DNA of 64,000 bases, from positions 629,643 to 693,642 of the forward strand of contig VXAI01000339.1 of assembly GCA_013399305.1 (NCBI GenBank), written 5' to 3'. The notes beneath the pieces were generated by a model. The model did no database searches, had not been told where the DNA came from, and saw only the letters and a list, made by a program, of their open reading frames with translations. Each line of letters begins with the position of its first letter. Position 1 is the stretch's first letter. The DNA is from Rostratula benghalensis (taxonomy: Eukaryota > Chordata > Aves > Charadriiformes > Rostratulidae). Below are positions 49,885 through 60,700 of the stretch, in pieces. The position numbers were made by a program, and so were the translations under genes.

Positions 49885-49971
49885 CTGGGACTTTCAAAGA
49901 AGCCCTGGGAGCAGACTCCAACTCCCGTTGAATTTCAATGGGAAGAAGACACCTGACTCCAGAAAAATCCA
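49885..49971. mobile_element. Possible ancient palindromic DNA-transposon fossil
   Basis: The left end GGGACTTTCAAAG and right end AAAAATCC act as imperfect inverted repeats. Near the centre is the near-palindrome CCCGTTGAATTTCAATGGG (49924-49942). This order matches a short non-autonomous element I remember from turtles and crocodiles, with 'actcccattgaa-ttcaatggga' at its core. A palindromic repeat of this age in a bird would be an amniote-age relic. The family is not named because I cannot verify it. Confidence 0.45.
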
Positions 49972-50929
49972 GCCTCTGATATTAAGCTTAAATGGGCCCT
50001 TCCCTAACATTGATATATTGCTGCTCTGTAACTCACAAGTGCCTTCCCGTACACCCGAGCACAGCATCAATGTCCTGGAAATGCTAATAAGGAGTTTTAG
50101 GAGGGCAGCAGCAAACAGGCTCCGACTCAGATGCCCGTGATCATCCTGTGCTATTAAACATTATGGACTAGCTCTGAGCAGAGCTTACCCACTTGCTTAC
50201 GAGGCTCTGGCAGAGCCCCATGTTCTTTGTGCATCCCTGCTACTGATGGACCCGCTGCCTCTTCCTCCCTGGCTGTGGAGAGCGTAGGTTTGCTGGTCCC
50301 AACCCAGCACTGTCTGGGAGACCTTTACTGGGGTGAGCACAGTGCACCCTGATGGATGGTTCATGCACAGAGCTGTGTGTACAGGGACCAGCCTTCCAAT
50401 GACCACCAAAGGATGGCAGCAGGAAGCAAGCCCTTCCCACTGCAATCAGACCCCCAGCAAGACATAGAGGGCTGAGGGGGGCCACAGCCCTCCATTTGCA
50501 TACCCATCCTGTGCTCATGCATCCTTCACCTACCCTTCCTTGCCCAGCAGAAGATGCAGGCCACCACTGCATACCATGGGGCCTGTGCTGAGTGCCCACA
50601 GTAGCAGGAGACATTGGAGGGGCAGGGGGACATGTAGCACTGGTGGTGTGATGGAAGGCACTAGGGATTTTCAATGACTATGGTCCGGGAGCATGGACCG
50701 ACAGCGCAGAGGTTGGGCTGTGGAGCTGTTTGGGAACACCAGACCGTGAGACCCCTCCGCAAGCCACCGCGTATCCAGCTGGCTCAGACCCAGCATTGTG
50801 GCGGACTGGACTTAGCCGGCCCATTGCCAGCCTAGAGGTCTGAAAAACACAACCTCTCTGTCCTCCTGTCTTGCTCGCCAGCGCCTGTTTCAAATTAGCA
50901 TTTCCCCTGCCCCCACCTCCCGCCATTTG
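49972..50929. other. Non-coding stretch
   Basis: Nothing recognised. A 144-codon minus frame near 50.2-50.7 kb has no domain. Confidence 0.45.
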
Positions 50930-51710
50930 GGCAAATCCCCTCAGCTGTCTGCCAGCCTCGCCAGGGAGAGAAGAGACCAGCCCGGCGGCCCGGTTTGGTT
51001 TCCAAGGACTTTCCCAAGTCCCCGGTACACTTTAGCAATTAGAGGGTTAAGTTTCCTCCCGGCCTCGCTGCATTAACTGGAAAGGAATGAAGTGTCAGGC
51101 ATGTTCTCACCACAGCAGGCTGTTGGAAAGCAACTCCCTTCTCCACGCACACACACCTCCCACTGCTGCGACCAAATTATTTTCTATCCTCCAGAGACCC
51201 AGTATGCCAGACAAAATCTGCAGCATGACTCTGATTCATTGCAAAAGGATGCAGATGTAATATTCCCTTTTTTGCCGGGGCTTCTTGCACGCTAATTCAC
51301 ACGGCATCTCGGCGTTTCAGAGTTTTACAGCTCTCCTTCTCTCTTTATTATTTTTTTTTTTTCAGAGGGCTCTGACGCCCCTCGATGACCCTTGGCCCCA
51401 CGTCCTTTCTCCCAGCGCCACCAAAATAAAGACGCTAAGCCTCCCATCTCCAGCGTGCAAATAGGCAGCTCTCCCCAATGTGCTAATTAGCCGAGTGTTT
51501 GGAAGTAAATAGGTATGATTGGTGGTAATTTCCTGGCTGAAGGGGTAATTATTTGTTTCAAACAGGCTGCAAAATAACCCCTGTAAGGTGAGATAGGAAA
51601 CTAAATTCAAAAGAGGTTTCCTATTCCCACTAAGCAGGATTGAAAACTGGTTTGAAATTCCTTTTTTTATTTATAGTACATGGTATCCATGGAAACCTAC
51701 AGAGGAGGTC
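50930..51710. promoter_or_regulatory. Candidate conserved regulatory block
   Basis: This is unique sequence, alternately GC- and AT-rich, without repeats except T12 at 51351-51362. Dense motif-like words include AGCAATTAGAGGGTTAAG near 51034, ACGCTAATTCAC near 51289, GTGCTAATTAGCCG near 51480, GGTAATTATTTG near 51544 and the near-palindrome GTATCCATGGAAAC at 51683-51696, resembling an RFX site. This is the longest motif-dense block in the window. It may be a cluster of enhancers. No coding frame of note lies here. Confidence 0.45.
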
Positions 51711-52769
51711 ATGGTAGCTAGGCCTCCGTTTCACCCTGCTCAGGGGATTACCATTGCACAGTGGTACGCAGCCGTGTAAGAAAGTAGATTCACAATTCCC
51801 CGCAAATAGCACCCCCACACACCAGCCCCCAGCCCCAGCCTTCCTGGAGGGCTGTGGGAGAGCTTTTGGGAGGCTTGTAAATCTGCTCCGAGATGGGAAA
51901 GAGATGAGAACTCTGCCTCCAGCGTCCCCCAGAAGCAGGAGGCTGCTGGGAGCGTGCAGGCTCCCTGCAGTACCCTGACGGCGACGCGCTGCGGGACACA
52001 GTCACTCACGGCGCGGCCGAGGGATGCGCTTCTCCCCCCATTCCCAGCTCCCAAACCCAAAACACCGAGGGGAGGAGCACCCCTGCCCACTTTTCACTCA
52101 GCTCCCCGATGAGAGGAAAGCCCAAGCGTGGTCCAGATCCCAAATTCCCATTTGCAAGCAGTGATGTGCAGGCAGGGTGTCTTCTGCATTCACCTTTCCC
52201 TGTTGTTCTCAGGAAAGTCCGTGCTTCAAAGGAAGAGGGGAAAGTGTGGAGAAAGGGATGCTGCAGAAATGACTGCAGTTTTTGACCAGATCCTGGGGGT
52301 GTACTGCCAGGCACTGCTCCCCTTATTGATTTCATTGGGGATGGGAAAGGCTCTTTCTCATCTTCAGGAGCAATTTGGGCTTTCCCAGGTAGGAAGCTTT
52401 TGCCGGTGCAGACAGGAGCAACTCCACATTACAGCCTGACTGAGTGTCATTTAGCAAGAGAGAGTGATCATTACTTTTTATGCTGTATGTAAAAACCCAG
52501 TTACAGTCCATATAGCGGCTGATGCTCTATAAACAGTCAGCGGCAGCAGCGAGCAAGCAGTGCAGAAGTAGGTGCACGCTGCCAGCTCGCTCCCCCGTGC
52601 TGGCAGGGCCACGGTGGCTGGATGTTCCCCAGAAAGGAGCCTGCCGCCCGGACCTCCACGCCACCCCTTTTAGTTCTTCAGATTCTGCCCCAGCAATGTG
52701 CAGAGAAACATTATGCCTGTGACCTTCACTAATTCACTTTCCCTCTCCACACCACCTTTCCTCCGCTTG
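51711..52769. other. Non-coding stretch
   Basis: No gene or repeat was recognised. Frames of up to 116 codons are interpreted as chance. Confidence 0.45.
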
Positions 52770-52860
52770 CAGAAAGACATGCTTTTTCACACAGCATAAA
52801 AATAGCCTGTGCAAGGCGTTGCCAGAGGAAGCTGTGGGGCCAGGGACACACAGGCTGGCA
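52770..52860 (+). mobile_element. Ancient CR1/L3-like fragment
   Basis: GACATGCTTTTTCACACAGC, then ATAAAAATAGCCTGTGCAAGGCGTTGCCAGAGGA, follows the order of the L3-type coding tail in which 'ttcacacaacgca...taacctgtggaactc..tgccaca' is conserved. Only about 90 bases match, with indels. This is a plus-strand relic of the same clade as 10300-10527 and 40865-41090. Confidence 0.5.
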
Positions 52861-55800
52861 GAGGGACCGGCGGCTCCGCACAGGTCCCTGGTCCTGCTTA
52901 CACCACCCCCCAGCAGGAAAATGCTCCTTTATCAAAATTCTCCCCAAAACTGATTTTTTTCCCCTCTGCTTAGGGAAACTAAAAGCTGAGAGCATCAAAA
53001 TTAGGTGAATAGCAAGGCAGAATTTTGAGGCTTTCTGAACCCAAAAATTGACAGAAAAATCATTTCCATGTCCTTCGGGGAAATAATTCTGGTCAGAAAA
53101 TGTGTCACAATGGGAAATAGTACTGGAGCCATTACCATCATGTGAAACCGAACTGTTCATATCAAATTGACTTTATGTCACCAGAATCCCTGTCCAGATA
53201 AAACACCTCCAGCTGCTCTTCTCTTCACAAGCCCTTACCTTGATTCTTCCTCTGCCATCCCTCCAGCTGGCATGTGTACGGCACCGTACAACGACAGCCA
53301 CCCCCAGTCACTTGCTTAGGCTTCAAGCCAGGACTATGGCGCTTTCTCCTTTCTCATTGACACCCCTAACATGCTCCCCAGCCCTGTTCTTCAAGCCCTT
53401 TCCTAAGCCTGCCCTTTGCCAAAAGGGGAGCTCCCCAGGAGCATCTCATCTGCTGGGCAGGGCTTCAACTGGCAAGCAGGGAAGCCACCACCTGTGAAGT
53501 AAACCTCCGGGCACACCTTGTGGCTGATTCGAGGAGGTGAATTACATCCTCAAAGTGTCCTTTTCTCTCTGACAGGGCTATAAACTCTGGAGACATCAAA
53601 AGTAGACAGGGTGAGTCCAGCCCTGCTCTATCAAGTGACCAAGCCTGTGCCATCACTCACCTCTGTGCTCTGTGTTAGACTCGTCTCCATTGCCTTCCCT
53701 ACCCCAGGGAACCACGCCGCTCCCCAGCTCTACACAAAACCTCTGTCTGCCCCATACATCTTTTCTCCCATTAAGTTCACCCACATGGCCAGTGGTTTTG
53801 TAGTGCTAACCACAATTTTGTACCTACCTTGACGCATACTTGCTACCGCAAGTAGAGTCAATCAATCTTGCCTCAGCCAATAAGCAGGAGAGAAGTAATG
53901 TTTTTCCTACTCCCCCAGCTCTCTTCTCCTCCCGTTCCCCATCAGGCACTCAGCAAGTTCACAAGGGCAGTCAGCTCTCGGTTTCCTTGGTCACGCACAG
54001 CAGCTTGCCCTCCTAGAGTAATAAAAACAAATGACACATTGCTGTTTGTTGTCAGAGACATTACTGGGCCCCTCCATGGAGAGAAAGTTTTGAGGGAAGG
54101 AAGCATTTGCTTTTTTGGGTTCCTTCTTGAGCAGGTGGAGGGAAAGTTGTCAGGAGATTTTCATTGTTAGTAGGTGCCATGCCAGAGTTGACTGAAAAGG
54201 ATGAGCAAAGATTGAGATGTACTGGGGGATGCAGGGCTGAGAGGTATGGAGGGGGTGTGCTTGTGGATCTGGTGAAACAATGCTGGACCTGATCAGCTGG
54301 GAGCAAGTGAGACCCAAGAGGTGTCTGTGCCAGGTCCTAATGCCTGCCAGAGGGAGCAAATCCCCAGCCTGTAGTGCTGCCCTGCATCCCCAGCTTCTGG
54401 CAGTGAATTTAGTAACCTTAATGTGTGGTCACTGGGTCTGGTAAGATGGAGAACAGATTAAGCTTCCCTTGTGGCTGTAGCTAAGATCTGCCCTACTTCC
54501 ATTTGTGGCTTATCTGCATTTTCTCCTTATTCAGTGTCCTCTCCACACAGGAGAAGAGTTCACCCAAGCACGTGTGCACACACACTTAGCTGCATGAGGG
54601 GGAGCCCCAGGAACCACTGGTGTCAGGAGCCAGCTCTTCCTTTAGCCCACAAGTAGCTCACGGTGACGGAGACCCTGCTAAGCTGCCCTCCTGACCCCAG
54701 AGCCCTGCCCCACACATTCTACAAGATCTGCATCCCATCCCAGGCTGAAGCAACCAGCTGGGCTGTCCAAGGCCAGTGGCCCTGGGCCTCGGTGAGCCAC
54801 CCTGCTCCAGGCTCAGGCTGCCCTCCCAGACACAGCAGGAGGCCAGCAGCGAGCGGCGCCAAGCCTGAAGGACTTCACCATCTGGTTGCTGATTCAGACG
54901 CCAGCCCCCACTCTGTGATGTTCCAAAGGCTGCGGGAGGGGAGGACTTGCAACACCTTTATCTTTAGCTTTGCTTCTCCCTTTTTTTCCCCTATTTTTAT
55001 TAGCTGAGAGGCATCCCATCCTTTTTACAGCTCTGAAGTTGAGGGTGATCAGATGAAAAGTGTGTCGGGTCTCCTGCACGGGTAGATGAGCAGCCATAAG
55101 GTCAAGGCACCTAAAGGAAAAGTTTCCAGCTTTCACAGCCCTAAGGATTGTCCCATAAAATTACTCATAAAATTAAAATGGGTTTTGGGTTTCAAAGTCC
55201 TGAGAAACTTGAAATAGTCATCAGTCAATTCTGTTATATGGGAAGCTTCAAACCTCTGCTTATTGAAGCCGAGGTTAACACCGTGCGGTACCATCTGCTG
55301 GGGATAGGGGACCACGTCTGAGATGGCAGTGTCCAAATGGACTTGTACATTACAGCTTGGGCAGTGGGTGATAAGTTGTTTTCACAATTAAAACACTTGG
55401 GTGGCTCCATGCTATGGATCTGAACTGCTTTGGTCAAATTCTTCCTAGTAAAATGCAGAGCCGCCTGCTCAAACCCCGCTACAGGATTTATGAGGACTGG
55501 GTTCACTCCAGTTTTCTCCCTGTATCAAAGTGATGATTTAACTAATTAATGATCTAACTTCAGGCTGGAACTGAAACTAACCTGCTGATTTGTGAATGTG
55601 ACCTTGGTACAGATTAACAGCAGCAGCAGTTAGTGTTAGTTTACAGCCTTCGTAACAGCGTTTGCTTTGGTGACACCTTCTCCGACTTTGCTTTTGCTTT
55701 TTAAAAATCTATCAATAGCATGGTAAAGGGCGAGGGTGATGGACGGCAATTCAGACAGCTCCAAGCATCTCTGAGGGGGAAGCCCCTGGCTGCAGATGTC

Positions 55801-56189
55801 ACTGTCATACCTTTGGCAGCAAATGCCAGCTTTGAAGCAGGCAGGGGAGCTGATCTCGCTAAAAACCACCCCAGTTTAAAGCAAGGGAAGGTTCCGCTCG
55901 GCAGCAGCTACAAGGTCACACAAATGGCTGTGTCAGCACAAAATGGAGGGAGAGGCTGTGCGGGGGACACCACTGACCTGAGGGACCAGCCTGCATCCAC
56001 CAGGATGCGCTGTGTCTGCCAGGCAGGAGGTAACCACTCCAGGAACCTGTGGCCTCCAAGCCATGCCCATGGCATCCAATCTGCACCATGCCATGCTCAC
56101 GTCCCTCCAAACACCATGCCAGCACCTCCACGGACAAACAGCCACCAAGGCGTGTGTTGGCGTGTGCTGAGAGGCTCAGCACACACCTT
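52861..56189. other. Non-coding stretch, nothing recognised
   Basis: Overlapping frames of up to 143 codons; the 233-codon plus frame starting at 55720 runs into the CA repeat and is not a gene. An AT-rich area near 55530-55720 contains TAATTAATG and similar words but has no stronger support. Confidence 0.5.
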
Positions 56190-56465
56190 GCACTCTGTAC
56201 ACACACACCCCCACTTCATGTGTGCTCGGGTGCCTGCTTGTACCACACACACCCCGCCATGTATAGCCCCAGGTGCACTCACACACACACACACACACAC
56301 ACACCACATGCTCCTTCTCCCTCACACTTACATGCTCACACACACACACACACACACACACGTGCATATGCATGCACACACGCATTTACACACACCTCCA
56401 AGTGCACATTTACACATGTGAACACCCACATGCCTGTACTTGCACAAGCTGTCACACACACGGGC
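56190..56465 (+). repeat. CA microsatellite cluster
   Basis: Two pure (CA)n tracts lie at 56280-56304 and 56336-56361 within a broader CA-rich zone with CACACA and TGCACA words to about 56465. It encodes repeated His-Thr on one frame and Val-Cys on the other, producing long artefactual frames. Confidence 0.93.
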
Positions 56466-57419
56466 TGCCCACCCCATGCTCCCTGAGCAACCCCCGTGAC
56501 CTCTCCCCCCAGGAGCAGTGGCCCCTTGTTTCTCACCTGAACCCTAGGCCAGGGCTAGTGGTGCCCCAAGAACCCAGGCTGCTCCTGGCTGAGCCCAGAC
56601 CTGCACCAGGGATTTCCCAGAGCCTCACACCAAGAGAGGACCCTCCAGTACCCCCCTAATGCCAGCCCTCACTGCACCAGGCAGAACTGCCTCCAACCAT
56701 CACCCAGCAGCTCTTTCCATCTTAGAGGCACCAGTGCTTTGGATCATTCCAAAGCAGGAGGCAGTAAGCCATGCAACAAACCTGCCGCAGGATTCTGCTG
56801 GGTGGTGGGATGGAGGAGCACAGGCAGCGGGAGAGGGGAAAACACATGTGGCTGGGCACTGCAAGCGGGTAGAGCATCCCGACATGCTCCTCTTCATGAA
56901 GAGCCAACCCACACTCGTGCTACTCTGTGCAAAACAGAGCTGTGCTCTCGGTTCCCAGCACTTCCATGGCTCCTCGTGCAGCCTCGGCCCTGCCTGAGCC
57001 CTCCCAGCACCTCCTGCCTCTGCGGGCAGCACAGGGGATCCATCCTCATCACCTGGGAAGCCATGGGCAATGCAGCTTTGGGATGGGGAATTGGAAGTTA
57101 TTCTCCACGAGCAGTCCCCTGTGGCTGTTGGTGTGGGCAGGCTGTAGCTCAGGGAGCTGCAGGGACGGCCAGCCGAGCAGTGGCTGCTGTGCACAGCCAG
57201 CGGCTAGCACGATGAAACCTTATTTTGCCTAAGCCAGAGTGCAAAGCCACTCTGCCTGCTGTGGGAGTGTGGCCCTGTGTGGCCACAGAGCTGCCTGCAG
57301 GCTGCCTGCCCTGCTAGTGCTGCGAGCATCCCTCACCGGGGCTCTCCCAGCACAGCACGGAGAAGGCGAAACCAGCTCAAGCTGGAGAGATCGCCGCTGG
57401 GGCGGGGGGATGGCTGCAG
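56466..57419. other. Non-coding GC-rich stretch
   Basis: Opposed frames of 158 and 164 codons overlap at 56.7-57.2 kb without domains. No repeats were recognised. Confidence 0.5.
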
Positions 57420-57760
57420 GCTAATAATATTCCGTGTCTCATTATGCTGCGTATTAAGCTGAAATTTGCAGATGCTCTAATCACCGCGAGGCATTCTACG
57501 CACACAGCCTCTCCCCAGCCCGGCAGCTCTGTGCAAACACCGAAGGAGAAGCCCTGCTAACTGTCCTGCCACATGGTGTCCTGGAATCTTTACAGACCAT
57601 TTCACCTTCACAAATAGCCTTGGAAATGTCTGTGCGTCGACAGCCCCTGCGGTAGCCAGATAGCACAGCCGCCTCCTCTGCAGCTCCCCGGGCCCCTCTT
57701 AAGCTTTTTCCCATCACGCCATGCAAATGCAGGGCTCCAGAATTTACACCAGGGCTGGGT
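57420..57760. promoter_or_regulatory. Candidate conserved regulatory island
   Basis: The sequence switches from GC-rich to a unique motif-dense block: GCTAATAATATTCCGTGTCTCATTATG-like start near 57420, GCGTATTAAGCTGAAATTTGCAGATGC near 57449, then CATTTCACCTTCACAAATAGCC near 57597 and TCACGCCATGCAAATGCAGGG (octamer-like ATGCAAAT) near 57714-57734. CpG words are preserved. The regulatory role is inferred. Confidence 0.4.
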
Positions 57761-60700
57761 AAAGCACCTCACGTCAAATGTGATCTGTGCCCCAGGCTTG
57801 CAGGAAACGTGAACTGTATTTTATAGAGGTTGAGGGAAGCTCCTGCCTGAATTGCTTTATTATATGTTTTTCTTCTGTGCCTCTTCTCTATTTTTTTTTC
57901 TTTTTTAAAATTTTTTTTTTCTTTTCCCAGATCTCTGCCCTTTGCCCTCTTGCGATCAAAGGGGGCACGCATTCAAGTGTCGTGGGAATACTCGGTCCTT
58001 GGGTATTCTGGGCAATCTCACAAGAAAAGCTGCTTTTTCCCCAGAGGTAGAGAAACACACATGAACCGGGGTGTGGGAAGGAGGGGTGTGAAACCTGCTG
58101 GTTCCCCGTGCGTGGGAAGGGAGGAGAGGGGAGCAGCATGAGTGGACAATGGAAGGGTTAAATCGGAGACTGTCCTTGTTGTTTTTTCCAGGCCCGGCTG
58201 CACCAGATTCTTCCATTTCTCTTGGCAGGGATTTAAACCATGGGGCTGGGCTAAACACGTGAGCCTGGAGAGTCCCTGCGCTCCGACGGTGAGCAGGACC
58301 CCAAGCGAGACGCTGCAGCTCATTAGCAAAGCAGCAGGCTGGTCCAGGGCAAGCAGGTGCCAAGCAGGCAGCAACAACAGCAAAGCAGAAATGGTCTCGC
58401 TGAGGAGAGGCAGAAAGGCTGCTCCATGGGAGCCCCTTCCCTCCACAGACCGCCCCGGGCACACACACACGTCCTACAAATAGTAACACAGAGGGAAACC
58501 TCCCCCTCTCTCCGGCAGGGTGGAACATAAAGGGTTTGGGGATCGGGCTCATCCCTTTGCTGGTTTGGGCCACCCTCTTAGGTCTGAATTCATTTGAGCA
58601 TGCATTTGGCAGCTTTTCCCTGTGGGGCAGGGAGAGCAGGGGTGTAGGGGGCTGGCTTGTGATCTTCCCCCATTGTCCCACTGCGGCGGGGGAAGAAGGG
58701 GTTGGAGACAACTCACCCCCTGCCCCTGCTAGGGATCCCCCAGGCAGAGCCACTTGCTACCCATCTCTGAGATGGAAAAATGGGGTGACCTACAGAGCCC
58801 CCTGGCCAGGGAAAAGGGCTGGGAATCATTCCCTGAACAAGCACAATGGCTCCTCATCCTGATGGCTTGTCTGGCTCCCTGCTCGCAGTTGCCCAGGCGA
58901 CTGCTTATGGAAAAGCGCGCATGGCCAGAGAGTCTCCGGCGGCTTGTCCCAGCAGGTCCTCACCCCCTGCTCGCTCCTGGAGGGGGTGGCACTGCTCTTG
59001 CAGCACACCTTCTGCACACACGCTGCCAAGGGTGACCCTGCTCATCCTAAAACATACACAGGCTAAGGTCCTGTCCTGTGCTGGTGCCCAGAAACAAGAC
59101 CCTGATCTCATGCCTCCAAAGAAAATCAGGTTCGATCATGAACCCCTCCTCCAAGGTTTGGCCAGCCTTATTGCGTGCTGCTGTCTCCATTGCCGTTGTG
59201 TCTGGGTGGTGTGCTGGGCACTGTACAGCGCAGTCAGCATCTGAGCAGTGACAGCAGTGACTCTTTCTTGCTTTCGGTGTTGGCCTTTCCTTCATCTAGG
59301 GCACGTTCTCCCAGGTGCACCCAGAGCTGGATGGTCTGCTGTTTCCAGCCCTGTCATGCTGTGGGCTGCCATAACAGTGCTGGTGGAGCAGGAACAGTCA
59401 TGGGCAGAAAGCCCAGGTGAGCAGCAGAAGTGGAAGGATTCAAGATCTCCCAGGGACCTGTGAAACTCCAAGCAGACGTCCTCCAAAGAGTTGTTCAGGT
59501 GCTGGATTCCCCAACATCCCAGCCTCAGCCTGTCACAGGTTACCTGTCTCTCTGTGCCCTGACATGGTGCAGTACTACACAGCTGAACAGCCTCAAAGAG
59601 CAGCCATCTCATGTCTCACCGAAGAGACAATCTTGTGTCCAGTACCTGCTTAGTGGGACCTGAGAACTGTTGGGGTGGAGGACTCTAGTGCCTTCAAAAT
59701 AGACCATATCCCCACACCAGCAGGTCAAGGATGCTCTCGCCAAAACATGTCCCTTGCAACCTGCTCTTGCTAAGGCCAGCAGGGGCGGTTCTGTGCTCCA
59801 TGGCTGGTGTTGACATTGCTGCAAGAAGAAAGCCAGGAGCCCCTGAGCTCTTCATTTGGGTCCCACCTGGTGCCTCTATGACCATCACGTATTTTTGGCA
59901 CGTTGAGCTCACCATCCTTCAGGTCCACGTCTGGAGTGCCCTTGCAGATGTGCTGCAGCCACCAGAGTGGGCCTGGTGCAAAGCTGTGGATGGCAGCTCC
60001 ACCTGTCCCCTCTTTGCTGGCCACCCTAGCCCTGATGTGGCACCTTTCTCTGAGCATATCCCTGCTCCTCAGCCATGTCACCTCCAGCCAACATGTCCCC
60101 GCATTTCTCCGTAGAAGAGGACATTGTCAAAGAAACAGCCCCAGCATCCATGCACACAGCAATTTGGGAGCAGATCCAGAGATGGATGTCTTCCAGCTTG
60201 GACACCTCTGGTCCAACATCCGCTCGGCACAAATGTAGCCCTCAGGAGAAGGAGAACAAAAGCAGGGATGATTTAAAAGGAGAATAAACCCCCTCCTTCT
60301 GTGGGGTTTTGTCCTTTCCCAGAGGAGGAATCACCTACTGCAGGAGTTTGATTGGGGTAAGTAATAGACCACCTTAAGCTGAGATGACATCTCCTGCGAA
60401 TGCTGTATTCAACAGTGGACGGGCAGAAAGAAACTGGGACCTGGGACACACTGGCAGCTCTTTAAAAGACTGTTAATAATGTGCTGTTCACGTTCCTTGG
60501 AGACTGCTGCCATGGTCTGCCAGAAACAGTGGCTGGCAGTCTTGATGGGGAGTAACTTCTGCAGTCACAGAGCCTTTGCCTGGCACCAGACACAAGCCCA
60601 ACCCACCTTTCCTCAGCACTGGGGAGGGGAACTCAGTCCTACAGCAGGGACATCAGTGGTCCAGGTGGCATCAAGGAGAGGTGAATGTGCAGCAGGCCAT

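Noticed and set aside
55720..56421. 233-codon frame with a His-Thr repeat C-terminus
   Set aside because: The C-terminus is translation of the CA microsatellite, and the N-terminal part matches nothing known.
57956..58753. 265-codon minus-strand frame
   Set aside because: No recognisable domain, low-complexity serine/proline/leucine-rich text, and overlap with plus-strand frames.
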